Source of the DNA: Sphaerisporangium flaviroseum
GTDB lineage: Bacteria > Actinomycetota > Actinomycetes > Streptosporangiales > Streptosporangiaceae
Direction of reading: 5' to 3'
NCBI RefSeq assembly: GCF_039537005.1
Contig: NZ_BAAAZR010000019.1
Span: 124,001 to 188,000, forward strand
Length of the DNA: 64,000 nt
Position numbers and translations under genes: made by a program. Shown piece after piece: positions 17,196 to 25,081 of the stretch. Below the pieces are notes generated by a model, which saw only the letters and a program-made list of their open reading frames with translations, did not search any database and was not told the DNA's origin. The stretch's first letter is position 1. Every line of letters begins with the position of its first letter.

Positions 17196-18328
17196 GCCGC
17201 GAACCTTTCCGGGCGGAAGGGACTCAGGTCGAGTTCGGGGGCCGCGCCGCCGAGCAGCCGTGCGATCAGATGGCCGGTCGCGGGGGCGAGGCCGATGCCC
17301 GCGCCCTCGTGCCCGCAGGCGTGGAAGAGGCCGGGCGCCCGGGGATCCGCGCCGATCACGGGCAGGTGGTCGGGGCAGTACGGCCGGAAGCCGCAGTAGG
17401 TCCTGATCACGCGGCGGTCCGCGAGCACGGGGAACAGGGTGACGGCCTGGCGGGCCAGCGTCTCCAGCACCGGGATCGACGTCGTCCGGTCGAAGCCGAC
17501 CCGCTCGCGGCTCGCGCCGATGAGGACGGTGCCCGCGGGGGTGCCCTCGATCACCGCACTGGCCGAAAGGCCGGCGGAGTCGCTCGCCACATCGGTGACG
17601 TAGGCGGCGGTGTAGACCTTGTGCCTGATCAGCGGCACGCCGAGGCGGCCGGAGATGGGCTCGGTGACCAGGATGAACCCCCGGCGCGGCAGGATCGGCA
17701 GGTGGACCCCGGCGAGCGCGGCCAGCTCGCCGCTCCAGGTGCCCGCGGCGTTGACCACGGCACCGGCCGGGATGTCCCCCTTGTCGGTGCGGACCCCGGT
17801 GACCCTGTCGTGGTCGCGCAGGAAGCCGGTGACCGTCACCCCCGTGCGCAGAGTGGCTCCGGGAGCGTGCTGGATCAGCCGTGCGGCGGCGAGCATGGGC
17901 TGGACCTGGGCGTCCTGCGAGTAGAAGACGCCGCCGGCCAGGTCGCGGGTCAGGTGCGGCTCGTAGCCGGGAAGCTCGCTCGGGGACACGGCCGTGTGCT
18001 CGACGCCGGCACCGGCCTGGGCCTTGGCCAGCAGGGTCAGGGCGTCGAGGACCTCGGGGGTGCCGGCGACCACCAGCCCGCCCTTGGGCTCGAACTCGAA
18101 TCCGCCGAGGCCGGCCAGCTCGCGCCAGAGGCCGTTGGACAGCAGGGCCAGCTCCAGCTCGGGACCGGGCTCCTTGTCGGAGACCAGGAGGTTGCCCTCG
18201 CCCGCTCCGGTCGTGCCCGCGGCGACCGGCCCGCGATCCACCACGGTGACGGACAGGCCGGCCCGCGCGGCGAAGTACGCGCACGCCGCTCCGACGACAC
18301 CCGCGCCCACCACCACCACGTCGGCCAT
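17192..18328 (-). CDS. FAD-dependent D-amino-acid/glycine oxidase-like subunit of D-hydroxyproline oxidase
   Basis: A 378-residue DadA/SoxB-type flavoprotein. The FAD motif VVVGAGVVGAACAY begins at residue 5, NAAGTWSGELA lies mid-protein and HACGHEGAGIGLAPATG near the C-terminus. This subunit should oxidise cis-4-hydroxy-D-proline to the 4-hydroxy-pyrroline carboxylate, passing electrons to the [2Fe-2S] protein and the second flavoprotein encoded downstream. ATG 18328 with AGGGG upstream is preferred over the in-frame GTG at 18334. It is the first gene of the five-gene leftward operon. Confidence 0.88.
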   Translation of the reverse strand: MADVVVVGAGVVGAACAYFAARAGLSVTVVDRGPVAAGTTGAGEGNLLVSDKEPGPELELALLSNGLWRELAGLGGFEFEPKGGLVVAGTPEVLDALTLLAKAQAGAGVEHTAVSPSELPGYEPHLTRDLAGGVFYSQDAQVQPMLAAARLIQHAPGATLRTGVTVTGFLRDHDRVTGVRTDKGDIPAGAVVNAAGTWSGELAALAGVHLPILPRRGFILVTEPISGRLGVPLIRHKVYTAAYVTDVASDSAGLSASAVIEGTPAGTVLIGASRERVGFDRTTSIPVLETLARQAVTLFPVLADRRVIRTYCGFRPYCPDHLPVIGADPRAPGLFHACGHEGAGIGLAPATGHLIARLLGGAAPELDLSPFRPERFAA

Positions 18329-18361
18329 CCGCACCCCTGCCAGTCGCTCGCCGAGTCAGTA

Positions 18362-18374
18362 ATATGTCACATAT
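18362..18374. promoter_or_regulatory. Palindromic operator candidate between the oxidase operon and ctaA
   Basis: ATATGTCACATAT is a perfect inverted repeat around one base, 34 nt upstream of the first oxidase gene, in an AT-rich stretch that stands out from the surrounding GC-rich DNA. A related palindrome TGTGTCACA is at 18428-18436. The half site resembles operators of FCD-type GntR regulators. Confidence 0.5.
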
Positions 18375-18484
18375 CCAATGGCGCAATCAATCCTGATTTT
18401 TGGTGTTTTAGGCGCTGTACCCCCTCATGTGTCACAACAGCATCGGAGCAGAGGGTTAAAGACCGGGGCGGCGACCCGCCCGCC

Positions 18485-18490
18485 TACGAT
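18485..18490 (+). promoter_or_regulatory. -10 box of a leaderless ctaA promoter
   Basis: TACGAT is followed by 7 nt and then a GTG codon at 18498. No ribosome binding site is present. This supports initiation at the GTG without a leader. Confidence 0.45.
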
Positions 18491-18497
18491 GAGTGCC

Positions 18498-19532
18498 GTG
18501 ACCGCAGCAGACCAGCCCCAGAGCCGCGCCGGGGACACGCGGCCGCGCGCCTTCCTCGACGGGCTCAGGAGCCGCGCGCTCGACCTGTTCCACTCCGCAT
18601 GGTCCCCCACGCCCTTCACCGTCAGGCGGTGGGCACTGGCGGCCGTGGTCGTCAACGCGGGCATCACCGTGACGGGCGCCGCCGTGCGCCTCACCGGTTC
18701 GGGCCTCGGCTGCCCCACCTGGCCTCGCTGCACTCCCGGCAGCTTCGTACCCGCCGCTCACGACGCGCACTCGCCGGTGAACATGGCGATCGAGTTCGGC
18801 AACCGGCTGCTCACCTTCCTGGTCCTCGCCGTCGCCGCAGCCTGCGTGGTCGCGGTGCTGCGCGTGGCGCCCCGGCGTTCCAGCCTGGTGCGCCTGGCCT
18901 GGATCCAGCCGATCGGCGTCGCCGTCCAGGCGCTGTGGGGCGGCCTGGTCGTGCGCAGCCTCCTGAATCCGGTGACGGTCAGCGTCCACTTCCTGCTGTC
19001 CATCGGCATGATCGCGGCGGCGTTCGCGCTCTACGCCCGCTCGGGAGAGGGCGACGCCCCGCCACGGCGGCTGGTCCACCGCGACATCCGCACGCTCGGC
19101 TTCGTCCTGGTGGCCGCGACGCTGGTGCTGCTCATCGCGGGCGTGGTGGTCACCGGCACCGGGCCGCACTCGGGCGACGAGGCCGCCTCGCGGTTCGACT
19201 TCGACATCGAGACGATGGCCCGGCTGCACGCCGACACCGTGTGGGTCGTGCTCGGGCTGACCTTCGCGCTGCTGTTCGCCCTGCACGTCACCGACTCCCC
19301 CGGCCGGGCGCGGCGCGGGGCGCTGATCCTGCTCGGCGTCGAGCTGGCCCAGGGCGTCATCGGCTACGTGCAGTACTTCCTCGCCGTGCCGGCGCTCCTC
19401 GTCGGCCTGCACGTCCTCGGGTCGACGCTCGTCTGGATCGCGACCCTGCGGGTGGTCTTCCTCATGCGGTCGCGCGGCCCTGGGGGCAGGCTCGCGTCGG
19501 GCCACGACGAACTGGACGTCGTGGGCGTCTGA
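18498..19532 (+). CDS. ctaA: Heme A synthase (COX15/CtaA)
   Basis: A 344-residue integral membrane protein with eight predicted helices in two four-helix halves. Conserved histidines occur in HSPVNMAIEF, HFLLSIGM, RLHADTVWV and GLHVLGST, and the Cys pair GLGCPTWPRC in the first outer loop is typical of one class of heme A synthases. It oxidises heme O to heme A for cytochrome c oxidase; CtaB, encoded at 43947-44882, makes heme O. The N-terminal 30 residues are variable. ATG 18489 is an alternative start, but it overlaps the likely -10 box. Confidence 0.92.
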   Translation: MTAADQPQSRAGDTRPRAFLDGLRSRALDLFHSAWSPTPFTVRRWALAAVVVNAGITVTGAAVRLTGSGLGCPTWPRCTPGSFVPAAHDAHSPVNMAIEFGNRLLTFLVLAVAAACVVAVLRVAPRRSSLVRLAWIQPIGVAVQALWGGLVVRSLLNPVTVSVHFLLSIGMIAAAFALYARSGEGDAPPRRLVHRDIRTLGFVLVAATLVLLIAGVVVTGTGPHSGDEAASRFDFDIETMARLHADTVWVVLGLTFALLFALHVTDSPGRARRGALILLGVELAQGVIGYVQYFLAVPALLVGLHVLGSTLVWIATLRVVFLMRSRGPGGRLASGHDELDVVGV

Positions 19533-19538
19533 CCGTCC

Positions 19539-20032
19539 ATGATCCGCCTTCGCGTCCCCCGATGGGCACGGGCGGCGCGGCTCGATCCCTTCCGCTGGTC
19601 GCGACCGGCGCGGCGGCGCGCGTTCCTCGCGGCCGTCACGCTCAGCGTGCTCGCCCTCGCTCCGATGACCTGGGCCTGGCTGTCCACCATGGGCCACCGG
19701 GTGACGGCCGGCGCGGGCCCAGGGTGGACCGGGAAGGTCCCGGCCGCCCCGGTGGCCCTGGTGCTCGGAGCCGGGCTGTACCACGGGTCCCCCACGCCGA
19801 TGCTGGCCACGCGCCTCGACATCGCCGCCGAGCTCTACCGGGCGGGCAGGGTCAGGGCCCTGCTGCTCTCCGGCGACAACAGCCGCCCGGGGCCAAGACC
19901 TCCGTCTATGCCGTGCGCGAGTTCGCCGCCACGGCCAAGGGATTCCTCGACGCCGTCGTGCTCAAGTCGTCCCCGGTCTTTCCCGGCCCCCGCGAGACCT
20001 CTCTCGACCGGTTCCTCGTCTCCCTCCCCTAG
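19539..20032 (+). pseudogene. SanA/YdcF-like (DUF218) gene with internal deletion and frameshift
   Basis: The first part encodes an N-terminal membrane anchor and the DUF218 start VALVLGAGLYHGSPTPMLA followed by LLLSGDNSRPG. Right after this, at about 19890, the frame changes and the next sequence corresponds to the family C-terminus, SVYAVREFAATAKGFLD and FPGPRETSLDRF, ending at 20032. Around 75 residues that normally lie between, including most of the catalytic-core loops, are missing. In the original frame translation would run on to 20147 as nonsense. It is therefore a broken gene, unless the assembly has lost a segment here. It lies 6 nt after ctaA. Confidence 0.75.
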
Positions 20033-20162
20033 GGCGTGGCGAAAGTTTCATCGGCGGGACCGGGCGCGGGGGTCGCGAGCTGGGTGTTCCCCTCGGCCAT
20101 CCCTGGTGGACCGGCAGGAGCTATCTGGTCACACGGCCGCGCGGTAAGATCCCGATCGCGCA

Positions 20163-20176
20163 TGGGAGCGCTCCCA
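20163..20176. promoter_or_regulatory. CelR/CebR-type operator
   Basis: TGGGAGCGCTCCCA is a perfect 14-bp palindrome identical to the well-known CelR operator of Thermobifida cellulase genes (CebR in Streptomyces), a LacI-family site released by cellobiose. A TAAGAT -10-like hexamer lies 13 nt upstream on the plus strand and GGAGACGGAG plus a GTG at 20206 lie downstream, but that frame stops after 20 codons. The nearby LPMO gene reads the other way with its start 1.2 kb away. Confidence 0.75.
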
Positions 20177-20262
20177 AACAGTCTCGCCCCTGCCAGGAGA
20201 CGGAGGTGACGCCGGTCGGAAGGTGCCACGACACCGCGTATACGTCCGGCTCGGACGCTGCA

Positions 20263-20294
20263 CCGTGAGGCGGAAGTGCCTCTCCGCCTCACGG
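20263..20294. terminator. Terminator hairpin of the LPMO gene
   Basis: A perfect 12-bp inverted repeat (CCGTGAGGCGGA with TCCGCCTCACGG) around an eight-base loop, 31 nt beyond the LPMO stop on the minus strand. It also closes the short plus-strand frame that follows the CelR box. Confidence 0.75.
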
Positions 20295-20325
20295 CCCGCG
20301 TCCGGGTCTTTCGCGTGCCCGGGGG

Positions 20326-21363
20326 CTACCCGCAGCTCACCTCCGTGAAGGTGGGCGGCGTGGCGCCGTTCATGGTCGCGAGGAACCCGGCGGTCGCCGA
20401 TGCCCCCGGTGCCAGCTTGGGATTCGACTCGGGCGCGTGGATCATGCCTATCGGCCCGCTCTGCATGGACGTCCCGCCCCAGGCCTGGGTGATCTTGATC
20501 CCGAACGGCATCGTCCACTGGACGAACCACTGGTTGATCGGGGCGGCGCCGTTGTTCTTGATCGTCACCGAGCCCTGGAACCCGCCCGACCAGGACTTCG
20601 CCAGCTTCACGGTCGCCGCGCACGAGATCGGCGCAGGCGTGGAGGGAGGCGATGTGCTGGGCGCGGGGGTGCTCGGCGGGGGCGTGCTGGGCTGGGGGGC
20701 CGACGAGCCGCTGAAGATGACGTCAGAGCAGCCGTAGAAGGTCTCCTGGCTGTCCGACCGGTACGACACCGAGTAGACGATGTGACGGCCCGACTTGCCG
20801 GGCAGCCTCCCGGAGAACCGGTAGGCGCCGTCGCTCGCCTCAGGCTCGGGATCGGCGGTCAAGAACGGCTGCTCCTCCAGGTCGGCCCAGGTCAGCGGCC
20901 TGGTGGGGTTGTAGCCGTCCTTGGTGACATAGAGCTTGACCCCACCGGGGTGCGGCACCGATGCGCCGTAGACGAAGTCGTACATGGCACCGGACTGCAC
21001 CACGGTCGCCGGCCAGTCGGCCCGCGCCGCGTCGTAGGCGGCGTACTTCGCGAACCCGCCGCTGCAGAGCTTGCCGTCGGGGACGAACCCCCGGGTACGG
21101 CCGCCGCCGTCGGAGCGGCGCACTCCGTACCAGTCGTAGAGCGGCTGGGTGCCCCCTACGGCGACGGCCTGGGCGCAGGCGGGATTCTTCGGCTTGATCT
21201 CGTTGCTGGAGGTGAGCCCGTCGTTGTAACAGGCGTAGGTCCTGCTGGCGGGTGCCTGCAGGGCTCCGTGGGCGAGGGCCGAGCGCTGTAACAGCAGCAT
21301 CGTCACCCCGGCGGCCACGACCGCCAGCGCGGTCAGGATCGCCACCGTTGCCTTGGTCGTCAC
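20326..21363 (-). CDS. Secreted AA10 lytic polysaccharide monooxygenase with CBM2
   Basis: A 345-residue secreted protein. The signal peptide should be cut after Ala31 (SALA-HGAL), exposing His32 as the N-terminal half of the copper histidine brace; His138 in ASVPHPGG is the second ligand, and LYVTKDGYNP with LTWADLE are AA10 hallmarks. A Pro/Ser/Thr linker (about 222-247) leads to a C-terminal CBM2 of about 100 residues with conserved tryptophans and a Cys at each end. It oxidatively cleaves crystalline cellulose (or chitin) outside the cell. The GTG start has AAGGA 7 nt upstream. Confidence 0.93.
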   Translation of the reverse strand: MTTKATVAILTALAVVAAGVTMLLLQRSALAHGALQAPASRTYACYNDGLTSSNEIKPKNPACAQAVAVGGTQPLYDWYGVRRSDGGGRTRGFVPDGKLCSGGFAKYAAYDAARADWPATVVQSGAMYDFVYGASVPHPGGVKLYVTKDGYNPTRPLTWADLEEQPFLTADPEPEASDGAYRFSGRLPGKSGRHIVYSVSYRSDSQETFYGCSDVIFSGSSAPQPSTPPPSTPAPSTSPPSTPAPISCAATVKLAKSWSGGFQGSVTIKNNGAAPINQWFVQWTMPFGIKITQAWGGTSMQSGPIGMIHAPESNPKLAPGASATAGFLATMNGATPPTFTEVSCG

Positions 21364-21706
21364 AGGGGTTCCTTCTCATGTCGCGGATGCCGCAAGGGGA
21401 CGGCGAGGGCGAGCGCGCACGCGTCTCGTACCGGGCACGTTCGGAGGGCGGGTAGATCTCGCCGGTCTGGAGCCGTGGCGAGACCTCACATGGCGCCCGG
21501 CCACAGCCGTGCGCCTCCTCATGCTCAGCCACCCGGAAATGCGTCGGAAGTGGCCACTGACATCCGCGTAGCGCGATTGAAACACGCGATCCCCGACCGG
21601 GCAAGCCCACCGGCCCACCGCTAGAGCACCACCACCGGCCACGCGAAGACCGTCGCCGGCCGCGCGAAATTCTCACCGGCCCTTGCCTTCGGGCCCCGAC
21701 GGTCCG
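21364..21706. other. Intergenic region between the LPMO and PrsW genes
   Basis: Both flanking genes read leftward, so this 343-nt stretch should contain the LPMO promoter. I see no CelR-type palindrome in it and no convincing small gene; open frames here are low-complexity. The part near 21610-21690 is rich in CACCGGCC-like repeats. Confidence 0.4.
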
Positions 21707-22987
21707 CTACTGGCGACCGCCCGGGCGTCCCGGCGGAGGGCCGTACGGCCCCGGATCGCGCGGGAACCCGTCCTGCGGGGGGTACGGGGAGGTGGGGTGC
21801 CGCGTGTCGTGGCCGGGCGCGTACCCGGGCGGAGCCATCCCCTTGGCCATGGTGGCCTGGTGCCGCTCGGGGGCCGGGAACGCCGCCTTCGCCCCGCTCA
21901 TGCAGGCCAGGAGGGCTTCCCTGTTCGACTCGAAGGTGTTCCTGTCGATCACGCCGCGCACCCCCCGCTCGTGCAGCAGGCCGAGCTCGGTGGCCGCCAT
22001 CTGGTAGTCGCGCATGGCGTGCAGGCCGGGCGGCCCACCGTAGGCCTTGGCCCACTGGCGGGCCTGCCTGCGCCCCTTCAGCGAGGACAGCATGTAGAGG
22101 TCAACGTCGGTGACCAGGCCGAGCCCTCCGTAGGGCGGCAGGTAACGCTGGATCAGGCCAACGATGCGCTGGCGATCCTTGACGATCACTCCGAGCTCGA
22201 CGAAGAACAGGATCATCAGTAGCAGGTAGGCCAGCGCCAGGCCCTGGAACCCTCCGTAGGAGGTGAAGCCGTTCCAGATGCCGTGCAGCGTCATCGCCCC
22301 GAGCCAGCCCAGGAAGAGGACCCCGCCCCGCACCGGGCCCCGGCTCTGCGCGGCGTAGGCCACGGCTATGCCGATCATGGAGGTGAACAGCGGATGGGCG
22401 AACGGCGAGAGGACCCCGCGGAGCACCACGGTCACCGCCAAGCCCTGCACCCCGTGCTGGTCCTGCGCCATGATGTAGTAGCTGACGTTCTCGCTCATGG
22501 CGAAGCCGAGGCCGACCATGCTGGCGTAGATGATGCCGTCGGTGAGGCCGTCGAGCTCGTGGCGGCGCCACCGCAGCAGCCCAAGGAGCACCAGGCCCTT
22601 CATGGTCTCCTCGACCAGGGGCGCCCCGAAGGTCGCCACCAGGTTGCGCGCGCCGACCGCGTCCTGGGTCGCGATCGTGACGTATCTCAGGTTGAGGCTG
22701 TTCAGGACGCCGGCCACCAGCACGGCGATGCCGGCCCCCCACATGAACGCGAAGGCCAGATCCTTGCCCGGCTCCGGCTCCATGCGGTCGAGCGCCAGCA
22801 CCCCGGCGAGCAGCAGCGGCACCGGCGCGAGCGCGAGGGTCAGTGCGATGAAGAACTGGACCGGATCGCCGTTGAAGACGTCGAACGAGAACGACACCAG
22901 CGCGCAGATCCCCGCGACGACGAGCCCGCTGATCAGCCCGACCGAGGGTCGCTCCCTCAGCACCCGGCGGGGATCAAGGTTCGTCAT
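21707..22987 (-). CDS. PrsW-family intramembrane metalloprotease
   Basis: A 426-residue protein with about eight membrane helices and the PrsW (M82/CPBP-like) motifs EExxK (Glu126, Glu127, Lys130 in LVEETMKG), SENVSYY, HPLFTSM and LHGIWNG in successive helices. In Bacillus PrsW cuts an anti-sigma factor. The cytosolic C-terminal 140 residues are not part of the protease domain and end in a Pro/Gly/Tyr-rich tail. The start at 22987 is favoured by a TACGCT box 7 nt upstream (leaderless) and by the family N-terminus. No anti-sigma partner is adjacent. Confidence 0.88.
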   Translation of the reverse strand: MTNLDPRRVLRERPSVGLISGLVVAGICALVSFSFDVFNGDPVQFFIALTLALAPVPLLLAGVLALDRMEPEPGKDLAFAFMWGAGIAVLVAGVLNSLNLRYVTIATQDAVGARNLVATFGAPLVEETMKGLVLLGLLRWRRHELDGLTDGIIYASMVGLGFAMSENVSYYIMAQDQHGVQGLAVTVVLRGVLSPFAHPLFTSMIGIAVAYAAQSRGPVRGGVLFLGWLGAMTLHGIWNGFTSYGGFQGLALAYLLLMILFFVELGVIVKDRQRIVGLIQRYLPPYGGLGLVTDVDLYMLSSLKGRRQARQWAKAYGGPPGLHAMRDYQMAATELGLLHERGVRGVIDRNTFESNREALLACMSGAKAAFPAPERHQATMAKGMAPPGYAPGHDTRHPTSPYPPQDGFPRDPGPYGPPPGRPGGRQ

Positions 22988-22994
22988 GTTCGCG

Positions 22995-23000
22995 AGCGTA
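22995..23000 (-). promoter_or_regulatory. -10 box of a leaderless PrsW promoter
   Basis: On the minus strand TACGCT is followed by 7 nt and the ATG at 22987, with no Shine-Dalgarno sequence between them. Confidence 0.45.
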
Positions 23001-23238
23001 ATCGACCGGGCACGACGTGTCCGCCGCCCCCCCACCGCATCCGGACGGCTCGCACCCCGTGATCACCGCACCACCCCGCACCTGACCCGCTCCGAGCCTT
23101 GGGGTTTTCCCCGGGATCAACCTTCCCACACCTCGACAAGCGCCTTAATTCAGTGGAGCTCACCCCCGAATCAGGGCATTCTGCACGCGTGACGCCCCTG
23201 CGACACGATGACCTGCAATTTCCCGGAGGAGATGCCCC

Positions 23239-23784
23239 ATGCCGGCGGTACGCGAAATGCGAGCAGCGGACATCGAAGCGGTGTCGTCCGTGCGCATAGC
23301 CGGCTGGAGGTCCGCCTACCCGGGCATCGTGCCGCGATCACATCTCGACGCCCTGTCCCTGGAGGACGACGTCCTGGCCCGCCGGGAAAGGTTCGCCCGC
23401 CGCGATGGCACCACGCTGGACCTCGTCGCCGAGGACGGCGGTACCGTCGTGGGCTGGCTGTCCATGGGGCCGTGCCGCGACCCCGACGCCCGGCCAGACG
23501 ACGGCGAGATCTACGCCCTGTACGTCCGCCCCGACCTGCTCGGCACGGGCGTGGGGCGGGCCCTCGGCGAGGCGGCCCTGCGAGCCGCCGGGGAACGGCC
23601 TTTCCGCAGGCTCCTGCTGTGGGTGCTGGAGGACAACACGCGGGCACGACGGTTCTACGACCGCGCCGGGTTCCGACCCGACGGCACCCGAACCCTGTGG
23701 GAGATCGCGGGCACCTCCATCCCCGAGCTGAGATACCGCGTCGAAGTCCCACCGACGGGCGAGCACGAAACGGTTCGGCCATGA
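23239..23784 (+). CDS. GNAT-family N-acetyltransferase
   Basis: A 181-residue GNAT protein. The acetyl-CoA loop reads RPDLLGTGVGRALGEAAL, with the R/Q-x-x-G-x-G pattern, preceded by EIYALYV and followed by LLLWVLEDNTRARRFYDRAGF, all typical of RimI/PhnO-like acetyltransferases. The substrate is unknown. GGAGGAG lies 8 nt before the ATG. The gene stands alone between the PrsW promoter and a long repeat region that begins about 60 nt after its stop. Confidence 0.88.
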   Translation: MPAVREMRAADIEAVSSVRIAGWRSAYPGIVPRSHLDALSLEDDVLARRERFARRDGTTLDLVAEDGGTVVGWLSMGPCRDPDARPDDGEIYALYVRPDLLGTGVGRALGEAALRAAGERPFRRLLLWVLEDNTRARRFYDRAGFRPDGTRTLWEIAGTSIPELRYRVEVPPTGEHETVRP

Positions 23785-23846
23785 AATGTGTCCACCCGGT
23801 GTCAGATCGGCCCCTGTTGACCGCGCCCAGGCCGGGGCTGCGGGGA

Positions 23847-24230
23847 GGTTGGGTCGAGCGTTTGATTTGATCTGGTGGAGGCCCTCCCAGCACCCGTTTG
23901 ATCGGGTACTCGGGTGCTGCCCACCCGGAAGGGGACCTTCCATCGGACGGGAGCGTGGGGTGGGGAGGGAGCCGACCCGGCGGGGTCGAACCCTGCCGGG
24001 GACGGCCCCGGATGGGACCTGCCGCAGACGGGAGCGTGGGGTAGGACGGGCTCAACGCGCCCGGGGTCGAGAACTGCCGCGAGACGGGGGCGGGGGTTGA
24101 GGGCCGCGGGGGGTTGGGTCGAGCGTTTGATTTGATCTGGTGGAGGCCCTCCCGGCACCCGTTTGATCGGGGTACCCGGGTGCTGCCCACCCGGAAGGGG
24201 ACCTTCCATCGGACGGGAGCGTGGGGTGGG
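23847..24230. repeat. Two direct copies of a 118-bp repeat (family R1, forward)
   Basis: Copies at about 23847-23964 and 24112-24230 are nearly identical over 118 bp. Each carries the R1 core GATCRRRGTAYYCGGGTGCT preceded by GGCCCTCCCRGCACCCGTTT. The DNA between and after them shares shorter pieces such as CTGCCGCGAGACGGGGGCG. Long open frames cross this region on both strands but are low-complexity and I read it as non-coding. Confidence 0.85.
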
Positions 24231-24460
24231 AGTGAGCCGACCCGCCGTGGTCGGAAACTGCCGCGAGACGGGGGCGTGGTCGGAGCGAACTGCCGCGACC
24301 GGGGCGTGAATTCAGGGACGAGATCTACCGAGGTGAGCACTGTCAGAGGGAGTTGCGGACACAGAGGTGGTTTAAGAATTTCTCCTGGTCGCCAGCGCGA
24401 CATTGTGAAGCAAAGACGACCATCAGGTGGTCCTTGATGGTTGCTGGACCCACATCCAAG

Positions 24461-24482
24461 GCGCCCCACGCGGGTGGGGCGC
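24461..24482. terminator. Perfect hairpin inside the repeat region
   Basis: GCGCCCCAC and GTGGGGCGC form a 9-bp stem around GCGG. It lies between the forward and reverse R1 repeats, next to a stretch of lower GC (24350-24450) that may be a gene remnant. No gene end is directly adjacent. Confidence 0.45.
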
Positions 24483-24519
24483 ACCCCTTGAACCGCGCTG
24501 CGGTCGTGTGGCAGTTCCA

Positions 24520-25019
24520 CAGCTGGGTGGGCAGCAACCGGGTACCCCGATCAAACGGGTGCCGGGAGGGCCTCCACAAGCTCAGGTCAATTGCTTGACC
24601 TGCCCCTCGACGTCCCCGCCCGTCGCCATCACGCTGCCCCACCACACTCCCCTGCTGCCGCAACTCCACAGCTGGGCGGGCGACGACCGGGTACCCCGAT
24701 CAAACGGGTGCCGGGAGGGCCTCCACAAGCTCAGGTCAATTGCTTGACCTGCCCCTCGACGTCCCCGCCCGTAGCCATAACGCTGCCCCACCACACTCCC
24801 CTGCTGCCGCAACTCCACAGCTGGGTGGGCAGCACCCGGGTACCCCGATCAAACGGGTGCCGGGAGGGCCTCCACACCGTCAGATCAAACGCTCCACCAA
24901 CCCCACAACACCCCCGCCCACCGCCATCACGCTGCCCCCACCACACACCCCCTCCTGCCGCAACCCCACAGCTGGGCGGGCGGCAACCGGGTACCCCGAT
25001 CAAATGCGTGCCGGGAGCA
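24520..25019. repeat. Four tandem copies of the R1 repeat in reverse orientation
   Basis: The core starting CAGCTGGGYGGGC recurs at 24520, 24669, 24818 and 24969, a period of 149-151 bp. Each copy continues with CGGGTACCCCGATCAAACG and GGTGCCGGGAGG, the reverse complement of the forward copies at 23.9 and 24.1 kb. The first two units also carry the inverted repeat CAGGTCAA-TTGC-TTGACCTG. The last copy is degenerate. No protein-like frame is conserved across the units. Confidence 0.88.
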
Positions 25020-25081
25020 GGGCTCGGTTTGGGACTGGCCGCATTGGGCGTCGTCACCGCGCTCAACTCTCGTCTCTGCGG

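Noticed and set aside
17270..19900. Long plus-strand open frame running from the oxidase gene into ctaA and the SanA remnant
   Set aside because: Only its last 47 codons (the SanA C-terminus) resemble a protein family. The rest is antisense to the oxidase or out of frame with ctaA.
24343..24450. Possible gene fragment in the lower-GC patch inside the repeat region
   Set aside because: The minus-strand frame ends TIKDHLMVVFASQCRAGDQ and is not GC-biased, but it is too short and lacks any recognisable domain. I mention it only as a possible remnant.
23171..24520. A 449-codon minus-strand open frame covering the GNAT gene and the forward R1 repeats
   Set aside because: Its translation changes character at the repeat borders, duplicates itself in step with the DNA repeats and lacks a ribosome binding site. 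The GNAT gene on the other strand is well supported.
24520..25019. CRISPR array
   Set aside because: The units are 149-151 bp, with conserved sequence covering much of each unit and similar intervening DNA in the first two. There are no short identical repeats with unique spacers and no cas genes.
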